Assembly: GCF_006440775.1 (NCBI RefSeq)
Contig: NZ_VFTZ01000017.1
Location: 1 to 64,000 of the forward strand
Length of the DNA stretch: 64,000 nt
Reading direction: 5' to 3'
DNA from: Mesorhizobium sp. B2-7-2
Lineage (GTDB): Bacteria > Pseudomonadota > Alphaproteobacteria > Rhizobiales > Rhizobiaceae
Part shown: positions 14,805 through 22,508 of the stretch, in pieces
How positions within the stretch are numbered: position 1 is the stretch's first letter
How the letters are laid out: each line of letters begins with the position of its first letter
The notes under the pieces: generated by a model
Database searches by the model: none
Seen by the model: only the letters and a program-made list of their open reading frames with translations
Told to the model about the DNA's origin: nothing
Made by a program: the position numbers and the translations under genes

Positions 14805-15218
14805 TCATGCCCTGCCCGGCCAACCCTGCTTGAGGGCCAGCACGCTGCCCGGGCCGTGGACGGCGGCGTAGAGCAGCCCGGCGGCGAACGGGAAATGCGA
14901 CATGAAGGCGCCGAACTCGGCCTGGTTTCCGGCCCAGTGCGACGGGCCGTGAAAGGCGAAGCCCAGGAAGATGACATAGACCGCGCCGATCAGCGCCAAC
15001 GGCGTCAGATAAGCGCCGGTGAGGAAGGCGATCACCAGCAACGCTTCGAGGATCGCCGCGCACCAGGCCAGGAACAGCGGGAACGGGAAGCCGGCGGCCG
15101 CGATGTAGCCGGCGGTGGCGCCGATATCCATCAGCTTGAAGGCGACGGCCATCGCGAACATGGCGGCGAAGATCAGGCGGGCGATGAGGATGGCGGCGGT
15201 CTGCCAGATCGATTGCAT
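14805..15218 (-). CDS. DoxX-family membrane protein
   Basis: Four membrane helices over 137 residues: ILIARLIFAAMFAMAVAF, YIAAAGFPFPLFLAW, ALLVIAFLTGAYLTPLALIG and FPFAAGLLYAAV. RxxF in the first helix and the LxxxGF loop fit the DoxX/DoxD family, often linked to redox balance of the membrane. A GTG six bases upstream (15224) has better spacing from GGAGGA and may be the real start. It ends directly against a partial repeat. Confidence 0.8.
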   Translation of the reverse strand: MQSIWQTAAILIARLIFAAMFAMAVAFKLMDIGATAGYIAAAGFPFPLFLAWCAAILEALLVIAFLTGAYLTPLALIGAVYVIFLGFAFHGPSHWAGNQAEFGAFMSHFPFAAGLLYAAVHGPGSVLALKQGWPGRA

Positions 15219-15330
15219 TTCCACGATGTTCCTCCGGATTGTTGAAGCGGTTGATGCCCCCAAGGACGGGCGGAGGGAGTTGGTTCCGACAGGCGGTGGA
15301 AAAATTGTTTGGCGGGGACGCGGCGCCTCG

Positions 15331-15476
15331 CCTTCTCCCCTTGTGGGAAAAGGTGGATCGGCGCGACAGCGCCGAGACGGATGAGGGGTGTTCCAGCGAA
15401 GTGAGACGTCGGTATTCCCTGGAACACCCCTCATCCGTCCGCTTCGCGGCCACCTTCTCCCACAAGGGGAGAAGGA
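15331..15476. repeat. Rhizobial intergenic repeat, short form, entering kynA
   Basis: Arms CCTTCTCCCCTTGTGGGA and its complement bound the element. The body matches 10255-10453. Its last 46 bases are inside the open frame of the tryptophan dioxygenase gene and supply that gene's stop codon. Confidence 0.85.
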
Positions 15477-16222
15477 GAAAGTTGCGGCGGATGGCTGATC
15501 GAATCCCGAACGGTGCCGTATTCGGCGCCCCAGCGGTCCGTCATGGCGCAGCGAATGTCCCAGAGCTCGGGGAAGAAGCGGTGACGGGCGCCGCCTTCGA
15601 GGATCTCCACCGGCCTGCCTTTCAGCGACTTCGCGCCGAGCCCGATAGAGCGGTGGATCAGATAGAGGTGATTAGCGCGGAATTTCTGGAACAGCTCGTC
15701 GAACTCGATCAGCGCCTCGGCCACGACATAGGAATCGCCGTGGTCATAATGCTCGTCATAGATATCCTCCACGGTCAGCCCGCGGCCGTCGAGATAGGCA
15801 TGCCTGAAGGCCCGCCAAAGGTCCGGCGGCAGGCGCAGCAAAAGCTTGAAGCCTGGCGATTCCTGGCCGCTGCCATTGCCGAGCTGCAGGCGGATCTGCT
15901 GGTACTCCTTGGGCGACATGGTTTCCAGGAGGTCGAGCTGCGCCGTCATCATGCGCATCAATCGGTGCACGCGGCCCATCAGCGTGACGATGCGATGCGT
16001 GTCCTGTTTCTCCAGATAGTCGAGGACATCGACCAGCGTGTAGGCGATGAGCTTCATCCACAGTTCCTCGACCTGGTGCACGATCTGGAACTGCAGCTCG
16101 TCGGCGTTGACCATGTCGGAGAGCGGTTTTTGGCAGGCGAGCAGCTGATCGCATTTCAGATAGACGCCGTAGTCGCGCATCTCGGGGGTCTCGATGCGGG
16201 CGTGATAGTCCGTCTTGTCCAT
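15431..16222 (-). CDS. kynA: Tryptophan 2,3-dioxygenase
   Basis: This heme enzyme opens the indole ring of tryptophan to N-formylkynurenine, the first step of the kynurenine pathway. Family landmarks include MDKTDYHARIETPEMRDYGVYLKCDQLL-type start (given in part), FQIVHQVEELWMKL with the proximal distal-site His, and LGNGSGQESPGFK. The ATG at 16222 follows CGAGGAGGAGAAGCC. The last about 15 residues (QLSPSPLVGEGGREADG) come from the repeat element that abuts the gene, replacing the native C-terminus. An Lrp-type regulator is divergent. Confidence 0.92.
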   Translation of the reverse strand: MDKTDYHARIETPEMRDYGVYLKCDQLLACQKPLSDMVNADELQFQIVHQVEELWMKLIAYTLVDVLDYLEKQDTHRIVTLMGRVHRLMRMMTAQLDLLETMSPKEYQQIRLQLGNGSGQESPGFKLLLRLPPDLWRAFRHAYLDGRGLTVEDIYDEHYDHGDSYVVAEALIEFDELFQKFRANHLYLIHRSIGLGAKSLKGRPVEILEGGARHRFFPELWDIRCAMTDRWGAEYGTVRDSISHPPQLSPSPLVGEGGREADG

Positions 16223-16280
16223 GGCTTCTCCTCCTCGCGGCAGGTTTTCGACCTGGCGACAAGGATAGCGCTTTCGGCTT

Positions 16281-16291
16281 GAACATTGTTC
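16281..16291. promoter_or_regulatory. Palindrome in the kynA/lrp divergent region
   Basis: GAACA-T-TGTTC is a perfect 11-bp palindrome about midway between the two divergent starts. Lrp-type regulators of tryptophan catabolism commonly bind such intergenic sites, but the match is short. Confidence 0.35.
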
Positions 16292-16359
16292 CTTTCTGTT
16301 ATTCAAATGACGTGGAATGAAGGACGATCGTCGATATCTTCTGTCATATTGGAGAACGA

Positions 16360-16833
16360 ATGACGCTGGATTCTGTCGACCGTAGAATAGTCGCCGCACT
16401 TGAGCGCGACGCGCGCATCTCCTTCGGCGAACTCGCCGAGGAGGTCGGCTTGAGCAAGACGCCTTGCTGGAAACGGGTGAAGGCGTTGGAAGAGGCCGGC
16501 ATTATCCGCGGATATTCGACCCGCATCGACCCGGCCAGGATCGGCTTCGGCATCGAGGCCTTCATTCAGGTGTCGATCGACTTCGAAGTGTCGGACGCCT
16601 TTGAAGCGGCAGTGAAGAAGCACCCGCTGATCCGCCGCTGCTACGCCACCACGGGCGAAGCCGACTATCTGCTCCAGATCGTCACCGTCGACATGATGGC
16701 GCTCGACCGGATGCTGCGCGAGGAACTCAGCCGCCTGCCCGGCGTGCGCCGCACGGTGACTTCGATGGCGATGCGCGAGATCAAGGGCGACATCTCGTTC
16801 GCCGACGCGGCGGCGCGTGCGCTGAGGGGATAA
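16360..16833 (+). CDS. Lrp/AsnC regulator, likely of kynA
   Basis: A winged helix DNA-binding domain (VDRRIVAALERDARISFGEL, VGLSKTPCWKRVKALEEAG) is followed by the RAM ligand domain (ATTGEADYLLQIV). The 157 residues are standard. Its divergent position next to kynA suggests it activates the kynurenine pathway in response to tryptophan or kynurenine, as KynR-type Lrp proteins do in other proteobacteria; the ligand is inferred. Confidence 0.9.
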   Translation: MTLDSVDRRIVAALERDARISFGELAEEVGLSKTPCWKRVKALEEAGIIRGYSTRIDPARIGFGIEAFIQVSIDFEVSDAFEAAVKKHPLIRRCYATTGEADYLLQIVTVDMMALDRMLREELSRLPGVRRTVTSMAMREIKGDISFADAAARALRG

Positions 16834-16936
16834 GGCGAGCGGCAAATTGAGACTCGGCTCGACGGTACCCCTGTCGGCAATCGAGCCGTGGACGCTGGCC
16901 GCGCCGCACGGTGTCTTTATGGCGACGCGAGGCGAT

Positions 16937-17113
16937 CTACTGGTTGGAGGACGCGTGACGAGAATATGGGAGCCTGGTCACGGCCGGCTCCCGCTCCACC
17001 TTCTCCTTCTCCGCGTCGGCCTTGCGTTTCGGGCATTCCTCAAAATCATGGTCGCGGCCGCCGCAGTAGGAGCAGCACTTGGCTGGAGTGTCGGGGTAAA
17101 GCATCGAGACCAT
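16937..17113 (-). CDS. CCHC zinc-knuckle microprotein
   Basis: The sequence CSYCGGRDHDFEEC reads C-x2-C-x4-H-x4-C, a zinc-knuckle pattern more familiar from retroviral Gag and eukaryotic RNA-binding proteins. A charged helix (KRKADAEKEKVER) follows. At 58 residues it is a tiny, possibly RNA-binding protein. Start choice is uncertain: ATGs at 17113 and 17104 are in frame, and the second has GGGAATGG before it. A frame also exists on the opposite strand but lacks a motif. Confidence 0.5.
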   Translation of the reverse strand: MVSMLYPDTPAKCCSYCGGRDHDFEECPKRKADAEKEKVEREPAVTRLPYSRHASSNQ

Positions 17114-17248
17114 TCCCAAGAATGCACCAAAACGTTTCCCATTGCAGCAATCGCGTGAAGACGCTGCAATCGCCGTTCAGCCCGATGCCCAGACGTCGCA
17201 GTGGCAGGAGCTCGCCGCGTGCGCGGCGGGCTCCCGCTCAATCACCGC

Positions 17249-17608
17249 TCACGCATGAGCGTGGGGATGACGGAAGTCCCAGACAGCCCAGGCCGATGCC
17301 GCGACCACCAGCACGCCGAGAACGACATGCGTGGCCATGACATACGTGTCAGCCGCGAAGTGTAGCAACCAGGGCGACACGATCAGCCAGAGCCCGAGGA
17401 CGACGTTTACCCATTCTTCCCACTCGGCGAACACCGAAAGCGTCGCGAGCGCCAGCGCGCCGAGAAGAACGCCGACAATCCAGGCGTTCCACGCGGGCAC
17501 CGTTGCCGCGGTGAATCCGATGACCCATGGTGAGATGAACAGGCAAATCGCCAGGATCAGGGTGATCCAGTCCTGGCTCTTTCTTGCTTCCATCAGTTTG
17601 CTTGGCAT
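17249..17608 (-). CDS. SPW-repeat membrane protein
   Basis: Four membrane helices contain two SPW motifs, LFISPWVIGF and LIVSPWLLHF, as in the SPW-repeat family. Function is unknown; these genes often sit among stress genes. The start at 17608 is preceded by ATGGAGGTTGTC. The C-terminus is WDFRHPHAHA, with three His. Confidence 0.85.
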   Translation of the reverse strand: MPSKLMEARKSQDWITLILAICLFISPWVIGFTAATVPAWNAWIVGVLLGALALATLSVFAEWEEWVNVVLGLWLIVSPWLLHFAADTYVMATHVVLGVLVVAASAWAVWDFRHPHAHA

Positions 17609-17774
17609 GACAACCTCCATAGACGAAGCTTGACCAAAGCAACTGTATCCGCGTGGACATTGCACGCTTAGCGATTGATGTAATTACGTTTCTATCAGGC
17701 TGCAAGTGGCGGTCGGGCGGGTCCGGACTGCGCGTCGCCCGGCGCGGGACGGCAGAAATCCCGCCGCCTGCCGC

Positions 17775-18830
17775 TCAGACGCTGAAGTCGGTATCGCTCT
17801 CTGCCCCCAGCTGCGGAACCACGATTGCCTCGAGCGGCGCGTCGAGCGTCCATTTCACGCTGCCGGGCGAACGCTCGAGGCTTGAAGAACCGCTCAGCGA
17901 CTGCGGCGCCACCCGCTGCAGCACCACGGTGCCAAAACCCTTGCGCTCATTCGTCTTCTGCTCAGCTCCAACGGCCGTCGCGCCGGATGTCTCGTGCCAC
18001 AGAAGATGAAAGCGCCGCTGCGCTTGCGGGCCGGGCTCGACCTGCCAGGTGATTTCGATGCGGCCGCCTTCACCCGCCAGCGCGCCATATTTGGATGAGT
18101 TAGTGCCCAGTTCGTGGAAGGCCATGCCGAGATTCTGCACGGCGTTGGACTGCAGCGTCAGGAGCGGCCCGGAAAGCGAGATGCGCTCCTCATGGCCGAA
18201 AGGCTTCAGATGCTCCTGGATCAGGTCGAACAGGCTGGCGCCGGCCCATTCGGAGGTGACCAGGAGATCGTGCGAGCGCGACAGCGCCATGATGCGCGAA
18301 CGGATCAGTTCCTCGAACTCGCCCGGATCGGTGGAGCGCTTGCTGGTTTCCCTGATCATCGACAGGATCACGGCGAACTGGTTCTTCACGCGATGGTTGA
18401 CCTCGCGCATCAAGAGCCGGATGCGGCGCTCGCTTTCCTTGGCAGCGCTGATATCGCGGGCGATTGTCGAGGCGCCGATGATCTCGCCCGCGTTGTTCTT
18501 GATCGGCGAAATCGTCAGTGAAACGGTGATCAACGAGCCGTCCTTGCGCCTGCGCACCGTCTCGAAGCTCGGAATGCGCTCCCCCTTGCGGATGCGGCCG
18601 ATGATCTCGGTTTCCTCGTCTTGCATATGCTCTGGGATCAGCATCAGGATCGACCGGCCGATGGCCTCTTCGGCGGTATAGCCGAACATGCGTTCGGCCG
18701 CGTGATTCCAGTCGGTGATCACGCTGCCCAGAGTCTTGCCGACGATGGCGTCGTAGGACGAATCGACGATCGCGGCCAAGCGCGCATCGGCATTCGGATC
18801 CTGTCGAAACGTCCCCCCGCGATTGGTCAT
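17775..18830 (-). CDS. PAS-containing HWE/HisKA_2-type histidine kinase
   Basis: Residues about 15-130 are a PAS domain ending GASTIARDISAAKESE. The dimerisation helix REVNHRVKNQ carries the phosphoacceptor His at 146, and the ATPase domain has FHELGTNSSKYGAL (N box) and ITWQVE, the WxE of HWE kinases. Soluble, 351 residues. HWE kinases in Alphaproteobacteria commonly feed the PhyR-NepR-EcfG general stress switch; that link here is inference, supported by EcfG-like promoters nearby. No response regulator is adjacent. Confidence 0.88.
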   Translation of the reverse strand: MTNRGGTFRQDPNADARLAAIVDSSYDAIVGKTLGSVITDWNHAAERMFGYTAEEAIGRSILMLIPEHMQDEETEIIGRIRKGERIPSFETVRRRKDGSLITVSLTISPIKNNAGEIIGASTIARDISAAKESERRIRLLMREVNHRVKNQFAVILSMIRETSKRSTDPGEFEELIRSRIMALSRSHDLLVTSEWAGASLFDLIQEHLKPFGHEERISLSGPLLTLQSNAVQNLGMAFHELGTNSSKYGALAGEGGRIEITWQVEPGPQAQRRFHLLWHETSGATAVGAEQKTNERKGFGTVVLQRVAPQSLSGSSSLERSPGSVKWTLDAPLEAIVVPQLGAESDTDFSV

Positions 18831-18890
18831 GGACGGTAATTAGGGCCGGCCGAGGTCAAGGCAATCTGCCGCGAGCGAGCGTGCATTTGC

Positions 18891-19148
18891 TCAGGGTTTC
18901 GGGTCGCTGGAGCCATCTGCGGCCTTCCGATCCAGCGATATCACGCCGAAATCCTGCGACTTCGCGCCGAGGCCAGCGGCCAGAAACCCATCGGATGCCA
19001 GCCCACGGCGCAAAAGCTCGCGCACGGCGGCCGAGCGGCTTGGCATGCGTTTTTCGAAACGCCAGTTTTCCAGCGCCGCCAATTCCTCGTCGGTCAGCAT
19101 GATCTGCAACCGTTGCGGCCGTTCAAGCTCAACCACTTCCGCCTCCAT
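18891..19148 (-). CDS. Small ribbon-helix-helix-like protein (85 aa)
   Basis: After a short acidic lead, PQRLQIMLTDEELAALENW can form the strand and first helix, and PSRSAAVRELLRRGL the second helix, of a ribbon-helix-helix DNA-binding fold. The C-terminal 30 residues are disordered. Such proteins act as repressors or antitoxins, but no toxin gene is next to it. Confidence 0.65.
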   Translation of the reverse strand: MEAEVVELERPQRLQIMLTDEELAALENWRFEKRMPSRSAAVRELLRRGLASDGFLAAGLGAKSQDFGVISLDRKAADGSSDPKP

Positions 19149-19404
19149 CCGAGCCGAATGCTGTGAGTTAGTATCCGCCTAACTGTGAGTAGAAATAGGA
19201 AGCGGCGATAAGGCGTCAAGAGGGGATGATTTGCCGACCGGCAATGAAGCCAACGATGCTAAGGATGCGGTGAAACTGCGTTTGATATACTTTGCTAACC
19301 GGCTGATTTATTTATTGTTTTTAAAATTTGTGTATTGCCAACCGCACTGCTCCGGCGCATGGTTGCAACAGAGGGATAGACCCCCGCGAAAGGAGGGTTT
19401 TCCA

Positions 19405-19737
19405 ATGATGCGAGGATTTTCCAACCGGCTGCGCGACGACTCTCACTGCAAGGTCCAGCAGGCCCTGCGGATCGACGGCATCGTCAACATCATCCGGGTT
19501 GCGGAAGAAATCAGGCTCAAGAACCTCGCCGACAACATCGCCCGCGAGGATATAGAAAGCCTGGTGATGCAAATCGCCCAACTTTACGGGGCGCCAATCG
19601 AGTTCGACGACCAGGCCTTGACGGCGCTCGACCTGCCGGAAGCCACGGGCGGCGACAACCGCAACGACCTCGAAAGAGCCCTGTGGGAGCACTCGCTGCC
19701 GGACGCGCGGATCGATTTGCTGCAGCTCGACGAATAG
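19405..19737 (+). CDS. Conserved hypothetical protein (110 aa)
   Basis: Starts MMRGFSNRLRDDSHCKVQQ after the excellent binding site AAAGGAGGGTTTTCCA. The middle (IVNIIRVAEEIRLKNL, IESLVMQIAQLYGAPIEFD) is helical with a LALDLPEA-type turn. No named family is recognised; the tail is acidic. The upstream 250 bases are AT-rich and gene-free. Confidence 0.65.
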   Translation: MMRGFSNRLRDDSHCKVQQALRIDGIVNIIRVAEEIRLKNLADNIAREDIESLVMQIAQLYGAPIEFDDQALTALDLPEATGGDNRNDLERALWEHSLPDARIDLLQLDE

Positions 19738-19777
19738 CGGGCGCCGCCGGCAGCAGGCCGGTGCCCCCCGACGCCGC

Positions 19778-20191
19778 TCAGTCCCTGGCGGCCAACTCGT
19801 CCAGAATGCCGAGCCCCGTCTCATACCGGTCCGGCGCAACGCCCGCCTGATGAGCTTGCCACAGATTGTCGCGCAGGTCGGCTATCTTAACCGGCAGGGC
19901 AAGCTCGTTCGAGGCGGCGCGGAAAATGAAGCCCTCCTCGCTCTCGTCCATGCGCCTGGTCAGCGCATCGACCGCCGCCACCACCGGCAGGCCGAAGCCG
20001 GCGCCTTGCAGCCGCTCGAGACTCCAACCCTCGCCTTTCTCGACCACGTCATGCAGATAGGCAACCGTCTTTTCGTCCAGCGTTTCGACCGCATCGGCAA
20101 CCCGTCTCAGATGTTCGATGTAGGGTCTGCCGGTCTTGTCTTTCTGACCCCGATGGGCCTGCTCGGCGATTTTGGCGGCTTGGTGAAGCAT
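19778..20191 (-). CDS. HD-domain metal-dependent phosphohydrolase
   Basis: A 137-residue HD_4-type domain: AEQAHRGQKDKTGRPYIEHLRRVAD, then VAYLHDVVEKGEG with the HD pair, and LPVKIADLRDN. The GxPYIEHxxxVA and HDVVEK signatures are shared with RelA/SpoT hydrolases and small MESH1-like (p)ppGpp hydrolases. A role in alarmone or nucleotide hydrolysis is plausible but unproved. Confidence 0.8.
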   Translation of the reverse strand: MLHQAAKIAEQAHRGQKDKTGRPYIEHLRRVADAVETLDEKTVAYLHDVVEKGEGWSLERLQGAGFGLPVVAAVDALTRRMDESEEGFIFRAASNELALPVKIADLRDNLWQAHQAGVAPDRYETGLGILDELAARD

Positions 20192-20420
20192 GGTTCTTCC
20201 GATCTCGTCACGATAAAGCCCGTCCCGGCGAGGGACGGCCGAGGCGGGCTTGCTCGGGTCGGAACCCGGTCGGATGACGCGCCTTCGGGGAACTGCGCGC
20301 CATCATGCATGCAAAAACCTCGGCACCGGCCTAATGTTCCAACGCTGCCGGATTTTTGAGGATGCGCCATCGCCAATCCGCGCCACCCGTTCCAGGCGGG
20401 ATGCCAGCACCTGAGGCGCG

Positions 20421-20513
20421 TCGCTGAAAGGGATTCAGACGACACGCTTTAGGTCTTTGTTTTGATGCTCGTCGTCCCAGAACCGCTGCGCACTTCTGGG
20501 CGACATGCATTAA
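20421..20513. repeat. Rhizobial short repeat (CGACATGC family), copy 1
   Basis: Shares GCTTTAGGTCTT, ATG(C)(T)CGTCGTCCC, AACCGCTGCGCACTT and GGGCGACATGC blocks with 29713-29808. The CCCAGAACCG...CTTCTGGG part can form a hairpin. Confidence 0.65.
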
Positions 20514-20539
20514 AAAGAAGCCCGGACCAGGAGCCGGGC
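20511..20539 (-). terminator. Terminator-like hairpin next to the repeat
   Basis: GCCCGG (20520-20525) pairs with CCGGGC (20534-20539); on the minus strand CTTCTTTTT follows. No minus-strand gene is seen upstream, so its target is unclear. The remaining bases between 20192 and 20682 show no gene. Confidence 0.4.
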
Positions 20540-20682
20540 AAGAGAGGTCTTGGGAACATGCTGACCGGGGGTCACGTTCAGCGTTTGCTAATTTGGCGGT
20601 TCATTATGACGGCCAGATGAAGGCACATTCGTCCGCGTCGTTGTGCTCAGTGCCTGCCTCGACGCAGAAAGAGCTTTCGACA

Positions 20683-20707
20683 GGAACTTCGCGGTCGTGT
20701 TGCCGTT
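20683..20707 (+). promoter_or_regulatory. EcfG-type general stress promoter, perfect match
   Basis: GGAAC (20683-20687), 16 bases, CGTT (20704-20707), ending 30 bases before the csbD-like gene. Confidence 0.75.
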
Positions 20708-20737
20708 AGCCCTCCGTGTCCAACAGGAGGTCCGGCC

Positions 20738-20941
20738 ATGGACTGGAACCGCGTCGAAGGCAATTGGAAGCAGGTGAAGGGCAAGGTGAAGGAAAAGTGG
20801 GGCAAGCTGACCGACGACGATCTCGACCGTATCGCCGGAAAACGCGACCAGCTCGAAGGCATAATCCAGGAACGCTACGGCCTGGAGAAGGATCGCGTGC
20901 GCCGCGACATCGACGACTGGTACAGGATGCAGGGCTGGTAA
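20738..20941 (+). CDS. CsbD-family stress protein
   Basis: A 67-residue charged helical protein with the family signature MDWNRVEGNWKQVKGKVKEK in part, WGKLTDDDLDRIAGKRDQL and the closing WYRMQGW. CsbD proteins are induced by general stress in many bacteria; biochemical role unknown. A perfect EcfG-like promoter precedes and a good terminator follows, so this is a complete single-gene unit. The binding site is CAGGAGGTCCGGCC. Confidence 0.92.
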   Translation: MDWNRVEGNWKQVKGKVKEKWGKLTDDDLDRIAGKRDQLEGIIQERYGLEKDRVRRDIDDWYRMQGW

Positions 20942-20964
20942 CAGCCGGCTCCCCAAAAACGAAG

Positions 20965-20991
20965 GGCGTTGCCTCGCGGCAGCGCCTTTTT
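20965..20991 (+). terminator. Rho-independent terminator of the csbD-like gene
   Basis: GGCGTTGCC (20965-20973) pairs with GGCAGCGCC (20978-20986), followed by TTTTT. The bases from here to 21302 hold no gene I can support. Confidence 0.85.
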
Positions 20992-21302
20992 GCGTAAGCC
21001 GGTCAAGCCCTCGCGACGGCGGCGTGTCCATCTCGACCTGCAGGTCGGGCGGCATGAATGGCTCCGACGGGCTGCCATGGCCGAGTTCCGCCCCGCTGCG
21101 GGCGCACCGTATTATCCGGATTCGGCTTGCCTTCGCGAGGCTCCTGGCGCGCCGCCTTGCGGCGGTTCCAGAAAGACGCGGCATCGGGGACCAGCCTGAA
21201 ATCTCATGGTCCGCCGCCAGCGGGACATCCCCGGATGTCAAATTGCGGAAACGGATGAAACATGCCGCCGCCTCGACAGTTCCTACCGGAAGGAGTTGGC
21301 TC

Positions 21303-21497
21303 ATGATCGACGATGGCGCCGAACCCGGCGACGGCAAAGCGGCTCAACCAGCGAAGGGCGATGTGGAATTGCTTGCCCGCCGCCTGGCAAAGGATATGGA
21401 CATCTCGGAGGACGAGGCTCGCGAGCTGATCGAGCTTATCGGCCCCGACTGGACTTCACTGGTGAGAGAGGCGAGGTTCCTCAAGGGACGGCACTGA
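21303..21497 (+). CDS. Small helical protein, DUF3606-like (64 aa)
   Basis: An acidic lead is followed by MDISEDEARELIELIGPDW, which resembles the helix-turn-helix-like ISxxxARxLIxxxG core of small rhizobial DUF3606-type proteins; similar cores occur at 27313 and 33360. The start follows CGGAAGGAGTTGGCTC. Function unknown. Confidence 0.6.
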   Translation: MIDDGAEPGDGKAAQPAKGDVELLARRLAKDMDISEDEARELIELIGPDWTSLVREARFLKGRH

Positions 21498-21593
21498 CAA
21501 AGGCTTGTCGAGATGATTTTCCCGCAGCCGGGGCGACCATTTCAGGAAGTGATGAACCCAGCCCTGCCGCCACGGCCCGCTCAGGCCGCGCCC

Positions 21594-21788
21594 CTATTTG
21601 GCGGCGGCCTTCTTCTTCACCTTCTTTACCGGCTCCTCCACCGGCTCCTGCGCCAACCTGGCCTTACGAAGACGCGCCGTCTTGGCGATCCTGGCCGCCG
21701 CCTCGCTGTCGATGATGGCGCGCGCGGTTTTTGTAGTGGCCTCGTTCTTGGCGTCGCCTTTCGGCTTGAACACATTCGTATCAGCCAT
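21594..21788 (-). CDS. Small basic hypothetical protein (64 aa)
   Basis: Starts MADTNVFKPKGDAKNEATTKT and continues TARAIIDSEAAARIAKTARLRKARL, with a Lys-rich tail (VKKVKKKAAAK). Proteins of this pattern are common in rhizobia, without function. The basic tail suggests nucleic acid binding. Confidence 0.65.
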   Translation of the reverse strand: MADTNVFKPKGDAKNEATTKTARAIIDSEAAARIAKTARLRKARLAQEPVEEPVKKVKKKAAAK

Positions 21789-21894
21789 GTGCTACCTCGC
21801 TATGCAAATGAAAAAGGCCGGGCGAACCCGACCTTCCCTCAAAGCCCCAGCGCCTGTGCCGGTACATCCGTGGTCAAAGGCGCCGACGCATGGC

Positions 21895-22104
21895 TTAGGC
21901 TGCCTGGAGGTTCTCCGCGGCGCTCTTGCCGCTGCGAGCGTCCTTGACGACGTCAAAGCTTACCTTCTGGCCTTCGACGAGAGAACGCATCCCTGCGCGC
22001 TCCACGGCGGAGATGTGAACGAACACGTCCGGCTGGCCGCCGCCCTGTTCGATGAAGCCAAAGCCCTTGGTGGCGTTGAAAAACTTCACGGTTCCAGTAG
22101 TCAT
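21895..22104 (-). CDS. Cold shock protein (CspA family)
   Basis: A single cold-shock domain of 69 residues with KGFGFIEQ (RNP1) and DVFVHISAVE (RNP2). These proteins bind single-stranded RNA and melt structure. The ATG follows GAAAGGAAATCGT. Alphaproteobacterial relatives carry the same GTVKFFNATKGFGFI start. Confidence 0.95.
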   Translation of the reverse strand: MTTGTVKFFNATKGFGFIEQGGGQPDVFVHISAVERAGMRSLVEGQKVSFDVVKDARSGKSAAENLQAA

Positions 22105-22508
22105 ACGATTTCCTTTCAAATCGACGCAAATCACCGCCGCTTGGCCGAATGCCAAACGTCACGGTTTTCGAAATTGAGAGGGAAGATCGTCGGGCGCAAA
22201 GGCGCTGAAACAACGTTCGTTCAACAAGATCGATATCACACATATAGCGTTTAAACTGACTCCCGGCAAGACAACCCCCGATATATTTATGCAGGACCCT
22301 TTTCGGCACCCGACCGGATCCGCCCTCTGATGCGAAGGTGACGATGACGGCGGAACCGACCTCATCGCCGCCAGTTACTCACCATCTTCGTTAGCTCTTG
22401 CTTATCTACGCAAAACACCTGTCCGAGCCTGTCGTGCAAGTCGCTCCGATTATCCCTGGCCTCGGCTGCCATTGCGCTAGCGCTCGGCCGGGCATGGAAG
22501 AAGCAACG
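22105..22508. other. Divergent intergenic region, no gene seen
   Basis: About 400 bases between the cold shock gene (minus) and the NRAMP-like gene (plus). It should hold the cold-shock 5' leader and both promoters; I see no firm motif. Confidence 0.4.
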
